From NCBI GenBank assembly GCA_022561895.1, contig JADFQH010000011.1, positions 1 through 19,966 of the forward strand: a stretch of DNA of 19,966 nucleotides, written 5' to 3'. Below, in pieces: positions 14,784-19,966 of this stretch. The notes beneath the pieces were generated by a model that was given only the letters and a program-made list of their open reading frames with translations, was not told where the DNA came from and made no database searches. Numbering within the stretch: the stretch's first letter is position 1; the number at the start of each line of letters is the position of its first letter. The DNA is from Methanobacteriota archaeon. GTDB taxonomy: Archaea; Halobacteriota; Halobacteria; Halobacteriales; Halalkalicoccaceae. The translations under genes and the position numbers were made by a program.

Positions 14784-15925
14784 GATTGGCGGTAGATCAG
14801 ATTGCGCTGGACCTCGTTTGCACCCTCGTAGATGACCGGAATGCGCACGTCACGATAGACGCGGGCGATCCGCCGGTCGGTGAGGATCGATCGCCCGCCG
14901 TGAAACTGCATGCCCTGCTCCGCACACATCGTTGCGGTTTCAGTGGACTTCGTTTTCGCCATCGCCGCCCACAGCCCCGCCTGCTCGCCATCTCTGACCT
15001 TTTTTGCCGCCCGATAGTTGAGCGCGCGGGCGGCCTCGAACTCCATGCGCATATCCGCCAAGCCGTGTTGGACCGCCTGAAACTCGTTTACGTTTCGTCC
15101 GAAGGCTTCGCGTTCGTGGACGAACTCCCAGGCCTCCTCGATCGCGGCCGTCGCGAGCCCGAGTCCGTGGCCGCCGACGACGATCCGGCCGTGGTTGAAG
15201 AAATCCGCGAGCATGAGAAAGCCGCCGTTCTCGTAGCCAACGAGGTTCTCCTCGGGGACACGCACGTCGTCGAAGATGATATGAGCCTGCTTCGAGGCGC
15301 GCATCCCCATCTTCTCGGGGATGTGTTCGGCCTCGTACCCTTCAGCATCGGTCGGAACGATGAACATCGAGTGGTTCGAGTAGCGGTCGTTCTCCTCGCT
15401 CGTGCGCACGAACACCGTCACCCAGTCGGCCTCGACGCCGTTGCCGATCCAGTACTTCTCGCCGTTGATCACGTACTCGCCATCCTGCTTTTCGGCGGTC
15501 GTCGTCATCCCCGCGAGATCGCTTCCCGTATCGGGTTCCGAAACCGCAAGCCCGGTGATCTGTTCGCACTCGGCAACTGGTCTGAGATACTCCTCTTTCT
15601 GTTCTTCTGAGCCGTACTCGTAGACCATCTCCGCACCGAAACTCGCGAGCTGGAGGGTAAGTGCAATGCCGGCGTCGGCTTTGTAAAACTCCTCCGCGAT
15701 AGCGAGCATCTCGACGACATCCAACCCGCGCCCGCCGAGCTCTTCGGGGATATCCTGGGCGATCAGCCCCGCGTCCTGACCGGCCTCCAAGATCTCCCAC
15801 GGGTACTCGCCGGTTCGAAAGTACTCCTCGGCGTTCGGTTCGATATGCTCGGCGGCGAACTCGCGGGCCTCGGCTTTGACCTCGCGGGCGTACTCGGGGA
15901 CGATCTCCTCGGTGAGCAGTTCCAT
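14780..15925 (-). CDS. Acyl-CoA dehydrogenase
   Basis: This FAD enzyme oxidises an acyl-CoA thioester to the trans-2-enoyl-CoA and passes electrons to ETF. The 381-aa product has the full three-domain layout. IPEELGGRGLDVVEM lies in the N-terminal helical domain. The first signature GLAVSEPDTGSDLAGMTTTAE is near residue 125. KYWIGNGVEADWVTVFV lies in the middle beta domain. GRNVNEFQAVQHGLADM and QFHGGRSILTDRRIARVYRD-type sequence lie in the C-terminal domain. The catalytic base is Glu367 in VIYEGANEVQ, the short- and medium-chain position. CTATTTGG (minus strand 15955-15948) sits at leaderless promoter distance from the ATG at 15925. The substrate is unknown, though with the acyl-CoA mutase in the window a short or branched chain is reasonable. 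Confidence 0.95.
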   Translation of the reverse strand: MELLTEEIVPEYAREVKAEAREFAAEHIEPNAEEYFRTGEYPWEILEAGQDAGLIAQDIPEELGGRGLDVVEMLAIAEEFYKADAGIALTLQLASFGAEMVYEYGSEEQKEEYLRPVAECEQITGLAVSEPDTGSDLAGMTTTAEKQDGEYVINGEKYWIGNGVEADWVTVFVRTSEENDRYSNHSMFIVPTDAEGYEAEHIPEKMGMRASKQAHIIFDDVRVPEENLVGYENGGFLMLADFFNHGRIVVGGHGLGLATAAIEEAWEFVHEREAFGRNVNEFQAVQHGLADMRMEFEAARALNYRAAKKVRDGEQAGLWAAMAKTKSTETATMCAEQGMQFHGGRSILTDRRIARVYRDVRIPVIYEGANEVQRNLIYRQS

Positions 15926-16107
15926 ACGGTAGTACTCGTTTCGAGGACCAAATAGATCGTGAAACGCGGATAAACGTAGTCTTAATTTATTGTTTATAAG
16001 AGACGGTTTCGGATACTACGAGAACGTTATAATAACGATTGTCGCTGTTTCCCGACGATTTCCCGTCCGGGTCGCCGACTACCGGTCAGGGATTACAGCC
16101 GTCCGTA
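15926..16107. promoter_or_regulatory. Intergenic region with acyl-CoA dehydrogenase promoter and a palindrome
   Basis: This 182-base gap contains the acdh TATA element (15948-15955, minus strand), an AT-rich tract (15981-15998) and an inverted repeat CGTTAT-A-ATAACG (16025-16037). No gene is seen. The palindrome is about 100 bases before the dehydrogenase start and could be a distal operator. Confidence 0.35.
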
Positions 16108-16431
16108 TCAGTCAGCGGTTCCGACGGCCCGATAGTAGATCGTGATTCCCTCACGGTCCTCGACCGCGCGTTTTTCGGCTCTTCCTTCGTGAACGAGTCG
16201 TTCGAGCGTGGCCTCGACGACGGCCTTCGAGCGCTCGCGCGAGAACTGCCATCTGATGGCGCTGGTAACCGCCCGCAGCAATCCCCGTTCTTCGTTGCTC
16301 CGGCCGACGTTCCGGAGGAAGTCGTCAACCCGCAGCGCCTCAGGGGCACTTTTTTCGAGAGTTCCGTCGATAACCGTAATGAGGTCCGCCTCCGGCCGTG
16401 CAGCCTCCCAGTCGATCTCACTCAGTGGCAT
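16108..16431 (-). CDS. Small winged-helix-like protein, unknown
   Basis: This 107-aa acidic protein starts at the ATG at 16431 (MPLSEIDWEAARPEADLI); an earlier ATG at 16449 is possible. The order helix (VDDFLRNV), helix (RGLLRAVTSAIRWQFSRERS), helix (VEATLERLVHEGRAEKR), then strands (AVEDREGITIYYRAVG) fits a winged helix-turn-helix, like the small DNA-binding modules common in haloarchaea. I cannot name a family. It follows the O-methyltransferase gene by 43 bases in the same direction and may be co-transcribed. The opposite strand also has an open frame, but it has a less protein-like composition. Confidence 0.6.
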   Translation of the reverse strand: MPLSEIDWEAARPEADLITVIDGTLEKSAPEALRVDDFLRNVGRSNEERGLLRAVTSAIRWQFSRERSKAVVEATLERLVHEGRAEKRAVEDREGITIYYRAVGTAD

Positions 16432-16474
16432 GGACGCTGAGAAGGGCACGGGAGAGCTTCAGTGTGTTGTCGAA

Positions 16475-17140
16475 TCACCCTTCGAACTGACTGACCGCGA
16501 TCCCCTCCCCGAACGGAAGCACCTGCGTCTCGAACCCCGGTTCAGCGCGAACGTGATCGAGATAGTTTGCGATCCCTCGGGTTCCTTCGTTCAGTTGGGG
16601 ATCGTCACCTTCCACGTGAGCAAGCAGATCCTCGAAGACGACCACATCGTCGGCGCTCATCGCGTTATCGGCGATCACAACCCCGCCGGGTGTGAGCTTC
16701 TCTCGAACTGCCTCGAACGCCCCGACGTACCGGTGTTTCTGGTGGTCGATCAGAACGATATCGAATGGACCGTCATACCTCTCGATAGTGTCGAGCGCGT
16801 CGCCGAGTTCGTAGGAAGCGAGGTGGTCGTACCCACCGGTATCGAGATGCTCGCGGGCCATCTCCAACTCCTCTTCATCGACCTCTGTGAGAACGATCTC
16901 GCCGTCTTCGGGTAGCGCCTCCGCGAACCAGTACGCCGAATACCCGTAGCCTGACCCGAACTCGAAGATCGACTGTGCGCCCGCGATCCGCGCAACGAGT
17001 CGGAGAAATCCCCCGACCTCGGGACCGACGTGGGGGAACCCCTCGCGTTCTGCGTACTCGTCCATCTCCTCCAATATATCGTCCGGTTGCGGGCCGACCG
17101 CGCGAACGAACCGGAGCACGTCGTCCGTGAGATGTGCCAT
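16475..17140 (-). CDS. Class I SAM-dependent O-methyltransferase
   Basis: This 221-aa enzyme is of the COMT/CCoAOMT-like O-methyltransferase family, which transfers methyl from SAM to hydroxyl groups of catechols and related compounds. The SAM-binding motif I is IFEFGSGYGYSAYWFA (residues 58-73). The acidic ribose-binding end of strand 2 is LTEVDEEEL (84-92). DIVLIDHQKHRYVGAFEAV (near 130-148) carries the metal-ligand Asp, and GGVVIADNAM follows with the second metal-site Asp and Asn. All are intact, so it should be active. The AATTTATCTG element (minus strand 17172-17163) gives a leaderless promoter for the ATG at 17140. The substrate is unknown. Confidence 0.92.
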   Translation of the reverse strand: MAHLTDDVLRFVRAVGPQPDDILEEMDEYAEREGFPHVGPEVGGFLRLVARIAGAQSIFEFGSGYGYSAYWFAEALPEDGEIVLTEVDEEELEMAREHLDTGGYDHLASYELGDALDTIERYDGPFDIVLIDHQKHRYVGAFEAVREKLTPGGVVIADNAMSADDVVVFEDLLAHVEGDDPQLNEGTRGIANYLDHVRAEPGFETQVLPFGEGIAVSQFEG

Positions 17141-17293
17141 GCTCTGTTCACACGCCTGATAGCAGATAAATTGCTCACGTTACAGAATCGTTTCGGGTTT
17201 AGTAAAAACGGATGTCATATAGGGCCGTGCGAAGCGTTTTATGACTCCTTCTATATTCAAAATTTATATATTCCAGTAGATATATACTGGATT
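17141..17293. promoter_or_regulatory. Divergent promoters and palindrome before the lipoprotein gene
   Basis: Minus-strand TATA for the methyltransferase: 17163-17172. Plus-strand TATA TTTATATA (17263-17270) lies about 27 bases before the ATG at 17294. Between that TATA and the ATG is an inverted repeat TCCAGTA-GATATA-TACTGGA (17272-17278, 17285-17291) over the predicted transcription start, well placed as a repressor operator. Confidence 0.5.
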
Positions 17294-17791
17294 ATGTATC
17301 GCCGTACCTACCTTGTTGGTTCCACAATCGGACTGACCAGTATCGCTGGATGCCTTAATTTCACAGCTACGTCTAACAATGGAGGTCCTAGCGGTTCAGA
17401 TACTGGTGCTGACGCACCTCAATTCAGGGCTGACGAAGACGCCCCTGGGACGTTTATTCTCCTTCGCCAACAGCCACAGAACCCGAACGGTATCGTTGTT
17501 GGCGATGAATTCGAAACTGCCATCGTTCTTGGAAACGCTGGTGGTGAACCGGTCAGCGGCGAAGTTAGCGTTGAACTTATTCCACCGAACGACAACGAGG
17601 CCATTCAAACGGCTACGGTCATTATTGACGTTGCCAACGAACTCCCATCTGGCGCTGCGGGATTTTTCACTATTGGCTTATTCGAAGCGACAGTTGCTGG
17701 CGACTGGGAGCTAACCGCAGGTCCTGAGATTGGACAGATCCATCCCGAATATATCGGAACAGTCGAAGTCAAAGATCAATCTGACGGCTGA
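17294..17791 (+). CDS. Secreted lipoprotein, CARDB-like, lower GC
   Basis: This 165-aa protein has a signal peptide MYRRTYLVGSTIGLTSIAGC. The paired arginines suggest the Tat route, and SIAGC (residues 16-20) is a lipobox, so Cys20 would be lipid-modified and the protein held outside the cell membrane. After a Ser/Gly/Asn linker (about 25-40) comes a beta-rich domain. FILLRQQPQNPNGIVVGDEF and ETAIVLGNAGGEPVSGEVSVEL match the pattern of cell-adhesion-related (CARDB-like) or other Ig-like folds, and the C-terminus reads GDWELTAGPEIG. Base composition is clearly more AT-rich than the flanking genes, hinting at a distinct origin. Function is unknown. Confidence 0.75.
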   Translation: MYRRTYLVGSTIGLTSIAGCLNFTATSNNGGPSGSDTGADAPQFRADEDAPGTFILLRQQPQNPNGIVVGDEFETAIVLGNAGGEPVSGEVSVELIPPNDNEAIQTATVIIDVANELPSGAAGFFTIGLFEATVAGDWELTAGPEIGQIHPEYIGTVEVKDQSDG

Positions 17792-17848
17792 TATACTACA
17801 CAGCCATTGGGTGAAAAAGTGGAGAGTTCACTCAGTAAGTCAGTGCAG

Positions 17849-18115
17849 TTACGAGCAATCCAATTCCGTGTCGGACCCGTTCGTTTTCGTCCCGTCACCG
17901 ATCCCGTCTCTATCACTGGCTCCATCGCCATCGTCGGAACCATCGGTGTCGCCGCCGTTTTCACCACTCACGTTGCCGTTGTCATTATCGCCGCCATCCC
18001 CGCCATGAATCTCGACGAGATAGCACGACAGCAGACAGAGCATCGCGCCGTTCGGCTCGAACGCCCCGCCCGCCAGACAGCCGAGCGTACAGCCGACGAA
18101 GCCTTCCGAAACCAT
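17849..18115 (-). CDS. Twin-CX3C cysteine protein with acidic tail, unknown
   Basis: This 88-aa product has a compact cysteine-rich head and a long disordered acidic tail. In the head, CTLGC (residues 9-13) and CLLSC (27-31) give the pattern CX3C-X13-CX3C, which in alpha-hairpinins and in small Tim proteins forms a helical hairpin with two disulfides. The tail from residue 39 is almost all Gly, Asp, Asn and Ser (IHGGDGGDNDNGN and on), with one more Cys next to the C-terminus. The start ATG follows the stop of the acidic-protein gene by one base (TGAGATG), so the two are translationally coupled. No family is recognised. The head could be a peptide effector or a metal- or disulfide-binding unit. 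Confidence 0.6.
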   Translation of the reverse strand: MVSEGFVGCTLGCLAGGAFEPNGAMLCLLSCYLVEIHGGDGGDNDNGNVSGENGGDTDGSDDGDGASDRDGIGDGTKTNGSDTELDCS

Positions 18116-18116
18116 C

Positions 18117-18413
18117 TCACTCGCCCCCGAGGATCGCCTTTGCGCGCTCGCGCCAGCGCTCGACCAGCCGTTCTGCGTCCTCCTGTGTGAGCCCCATCAT
18201 CGCGTAGGCCTCCTCGAAATCCCCGCGTTCCATCGCCGCGCGGGCGGCTTCCGGATCGTCGAGATCGTCGAAAACCTCGATGATCTCCTCTGCGAGCGCG
18301 CCCGCCGGCTCGTCGTCCCACCCGTCGCCATCGGAATCCCCGAGATCGTCGAACGCATCGCCGTCATCGTCGTCGAGATCGTCTACTGCGTCGCCATCGC
18401 CGTTGTCGCCCAT
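18117..18413 (-). CDS. Highly acidic protein with Asp repeats and helical C-terminal domain, unknown
   Basis: The product has 98 aa. The N-terminal third is a run of Asp/Gly repeats: two copies of DGDAxDDL (DGDAVDDL, DGDAFDDL) and then DSDGDGWDDE (residues 26-35), which fits the DxDxDG calcium-loop pattern. The C-terminal part (about 40-98) is helical: LAEEIIEVFDDLDDPEAARA, then MERGDFEEAYAMMGLTQEDA and ERLVERWRERAKAIL. The ATG at 18413 is at leaderless distance from TTTATGCC (18435-18442, minus strand). It is the first gene of a two-gene unit with the cysteine protein. Calcium binding is inferred from the motif only. Confidence 0.65.
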   Translation of the reverse strand: MGDNGDGDAVDDLDDDDGDAFDDLGDSDGDGWDDEPAGALAEEIIEVFDDLDDPEAARAAMERGDFEEAYAMMGLTQEDAERLVERWRERAKAILGGE

Positions 18414-18433
18414 AGGTCGACTGTGCGCGGTTC

Positions 18434-18445
18434 GGGCATAAACGT
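18434..18445 (-). promoter_or_regulatory. TATA element for the acidic/cysteine protein pair
   Basis: On the minus strand GTTTATGCCC lies about 25-30 bases before the ATG at 18413, in the 40-base gap after the amidohydrolase gene. This indicates that the pair has its own promoter. Confidence 0.45.
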
Positions 18446-18453
18446 CTCCCTGC

Positions 18454-19716
18454 TCATCCTTCGAACGAACTTCCAGCCAACCGCGCCATTGCGCCACAGA
18501 GTACCTGCGTCGCGGTTTCGCAGTCGTCCCAGTCGGTCCATTCCTTCGGGTTGTGCGAGATCCCGTCGCGCGAGGGGGCAAACAGCATTCCTGCGTCGGT
18601 CACGCGCGCGGCGTGCATCGTGTCGTGGGCCGCCCCCGAGTGAAGCGCCATCGTCGTGATTTCCGCTTCCGTTGCGGCCTCGCGGGCCGCCTCCCGACAC
18701 CGATCGGCCATCGAAACCGGTTCGACATCGAACTCCCGATCGAACGCCGTCTCGACCCCGCGCTCCGCTTCGAGGCGTGCGAGGCTCGATTTCGCTCGGG
18801 AAACGAGTTCGTTCATCGTTTTATAATGGGTATCCCGAATATCGACACCGCACTCGACTGTTCCAGGAATAACGTTTGTCGCATTTGGACGCACGGAGAG
18901 GCTTCCCACCGTCCCAACCGCGCTTTCGCTCTCGCTCGCGACCACTTCGCTTGCGGCGCGCTCGACATCGAGGACGAACTCGCTGGCCGCACAGAGCGCG
19001 TCGGTTCGGTCGTTCATCGGCGTTGCCCCCGCGTGGTTCGCCTCACCCCGAATAGAGACTTCACAGTGGGTGATGCCCGTGATATCGGTGACGATCCCGA
19101 CGGGAACGCCGACCGTTTCTAGCCGATCGCTCTGTTCGATATGGAGTTCGAGCCACGCCTCCCAGCCCGCGGCGTTGACCCGTCCCTCGCCCCGAAAGCC
19201 GATCCCTTCGAGCGCGTTTTCCAGTGTCCTTCCCTCGCCGTCTTCGAGTGCGAGCACTTCTTCGACGCTTCGCTGACCGGTGGCGACCGAGGAGCCGAGC
19301 AGCCCCGACCCGAACCGGCCGCCCTCTTCCTCCGTAAAGGAGACGACGGCAATCGGCCGTTCGGGTTTTTTGTCTCGTTCCTGCATAGTGCGGACGGCTT
19401 CGAGGGCAGCATAGACGCCCAACGGGCCATCGAAAATCCCACCCTCCGGGACCGAGTCGAGATGGCTGCCCGCCGCCACGGGGGGGAGATCAGAGTCGGC
19501 GCTTTCGGGGACCCACCGGCCGACGATATTGCCGACGGCATCGATTCTCACCATCAGCCCGGCGTCTTCGAGCCGAGTGAGAAAATACTCGCGGGCTGTG
19601 CGGTTCGCCTCGGTTCCCGCTCTAACCGTTCGACCCCGGCCCTCCTCGCTCTCGACGCGACCGAACTCGGCGGTCCGCTCGATATCCTCGCGCAATCGCG
19701 CGCCATCGACGTTCAT
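18454..19716 (-). CDS. M20-family amidohydrolase (allantoate/N-carbamoyl-L-amino acid hydrolase type)
   Basis: This 420-aa Zn-dependent enzyme belongs to the AllC/HyuC/beta-ureidopropionase branch of peptidase family M20. Metal-site motifs are in order. GSHLDSVPEGGIFDGPLG (residues 83-100) holds His85 and Asp96. SFTEEEGGRFGSGLLGS (126-142) holds the Glu pair. LELHIEQS holds the next His near 190, and RDGISHNPKEW holds the last His near the C-terminus. The dimerisation domain shows RGEANHAGATPMNDRTDAL. Substrates of this branch are N-carbamoyl amino acids, ureidoglycine or allantoate, so a role in purine or pyrimidine nitrogen salvage is likely but not specific. The start is taken at 19716 (MNVDGARLRE), where homology begins; an ATG-equivalent 18 bases upstream is weaker. 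Confidence 0.9.
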   Translation of the reverse strand: MNVDGARLREDIERTAEFGRVESEEGRGRTVRAGTEANRTAREYFLTRLEDAGLMVRIDAVGNIVGRWVPESADSDLPPVAAGSHLDSVPEGGIFDGPLGVYAALEAVRTMQERDKKPERPIAVVSFTEEEGGRFGSGLLGSSVATGQRSVEEVLALEDGEGRTLENALEGIGFRGEGRVNAAGWEAWLELHIEQSDRLETVGVPVGIVTDITGITHCEVSIRGEANHAGATPMNDRTDALCAASEFVLDVERAASEVVASESESAVGTVGSLSVRPNATNVIPGTVECGVDIRDTHYKTMNELVSRAKSSLARLEAERGVETAFDREFDVEPVSMADRCREAAREAATEAEITTMALHSGAAHDTMHAARVTDAGMLFAPSRDGISHNPKEWTDWDDCETATQVLCGAMARLAGSSFEG

Positions 19717-19760
19717 ACCGGATCGAACACTCACCGGACAATGGTGCTTGCGATCCGTTC
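19717..19760. terminator. Structured gap after the ferredoxin gene
   Basis: CGGATCG (19719-19725) and CGATCCG (19751-19757) form a seven-pair outer stem enclosing a CACC/GGTG inner stem. The structure lies in the 44 bases between the ferredoxin stop and the amidohydrolase start. It could end ferredoxin transcripts or regulate the next gene. Evidence is weak and there is no T tract. Confidence 0.25.
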
Positions 19761-19966
19761 TCAGCCGGATTCTCGCGGTGGGAGGACGATATCCTGAAGA
19801 TACTCCTCGTGTTTCGCGTTGTAGACGATCTTGATCTCTTCCGTCGCTGGTGTTCCGATACAGGTGAGCCGGATATCGCGTTCGTGGATCGCCTCCTCGG
19901 GGAGAATCTCCTGACTGCCGAGGTCGATATCGATCTCCCCTTCGAAGAGGATGGCCGCACAGTTCG
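19761..19966 (-). CDS. fdx: Halobacterial [2Fe-2S] ferredoxin, C-terminal part
   Basis: The last 67-68 codons of a plant-type ferredoxin run off the window edge. The visible part starts NCAAILFEGEIDIDLGSQEIL, with the third cluster cysteine in its NC, and contains the fourth in RLTCIGTPATEE. It ends KIVYNAKHEEYLQDIVLPPR-ESG. KIVYNAKHxxYLQ is diagnostic of the halobacterial ferredoxin, which accepts electrons from pyruvate and 2-oxoglutarate oxidoreductases. The C-terminus is slightly longer than the Halobacterium salinarum protein (which ends YLQNRVI) and replaces the usual DMDMQQILSDEE with DIDLGSQEILPEE, so it may be a paralogue. The first two cluster cysteines lie beyond the window. Confidence 0.88.
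   Translation of the reverse strand, partial: NCAAILFEGEIDIDLGSQEILPEEAIHERDIRLTCIGTPATEEIKIVYNAKHEEYLQDIVLPPRESG

Noticed and set aside
16039..16440. A 133-codon plus-strand frame opposite the small winged-helix-like gene
   Set aside because: The minus-strand product is acidic with a coherent helix-helix-helix-strand pattern and good operon position; the plus-strand product has no such pattern. Some doubt remains.
17214..17245. GTCATA/TATGAC inverted repeat as an operator
   Set aside because: It has only six-base arms with a 20-base spacer in an AT-rich region, which is expected by chance.

Overview
Nearly all of the window (about 935 to 19966) is haloarchaeal chromosome. It is GC-rich, its proteins are strongly acidic, and many genes have an AT-rich TATA box 25-35 bases before the start codon, as expected for leaderless or short-leader archaeal transcripts. 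It also carries family markers of haloarchaea: a HalX-type response regulator, a halobacterial [2Fe-2S] ferredoxin, an archaeal tyrosyl-tRNA synthetase and two CBS-domain proteins. The first ~932 bases are different. They hold a bacterial (gammaproteobacterial-looking) ruvC-ruvA pair on the minus strand, and ruvC is cut off exactly where the haloarchaeal DNA begins. I read this as an assembly or cloning chimera, not lateral transfer.

Layout. 935-3601 (+): the end of a coenzyme-B12 diol dehydratase operon (small subunit pduE, then the reactivase subunits pduG and pduH); the expected pduC and pduD are lost at the junction. 3603-5309 (-): large subunit of a B12-dependent acyl-CoA mutase whose substrate-pocket residues look like isobutyryl-CoA mutase, not methylmalonyl-CoA mutase. 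5417-5590 (+): a 57-aa zinc-finger protein. 5615-8134 (-): a CBS-CBS-ParB-like protein and a TrkA-N/DHH phosphoesterase, separated by a nested inverted repeat. 8209-10611: a probable quinone/aromatic detoxification cluster with two VOC dioxygenase-like proteins, a broken flavin reductase, a divergent HxlR regulator and a DoxX membrane protein. 10802-12337 (-): a CBS-pair protein and tyrS. 12433-14783 (+): an MFS transporter, a small membrane protein and a HalX response regulator. 14780-17140 (-): acyl-CoA dehydrogenase, a small winged-helix-like protein and an O-methyltransferase. 17294-17791 (+): a lipoprotein of lower GC. 17849-18413 (-): a two-gene unit encoding an acidic protein and a twin-CX3C cysteine protein, both unrecognised. 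18454-19966 (-): an M20 amidohydrolase and the C-terminal end of a ferredoxin.

How the genes fit together. The diol dehydratase and its reactivase, the B12-dependent mutase and the acyl-CoA dehydrogenase fit short-chain diol and branched acyl-CoA catabolism. The VOC/HxlR/DoxX group resembles the Bacillus catDE/catR and mhqNOP quinone-resistance systems. The most interesting non-coding items are a 51-bp doubly palindromic insertion flanked by a 4-bp direct repeat that interrupts the flavin reductase gene, two separate places where promoter-proximal sequence is duplicated in inverted orientation (16-base arms about 70-75 bases apart), and operator-like palindromes at several predicted transcription starts. 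I saw no tRNA, rRNA, CRISPR array or transposase gene.
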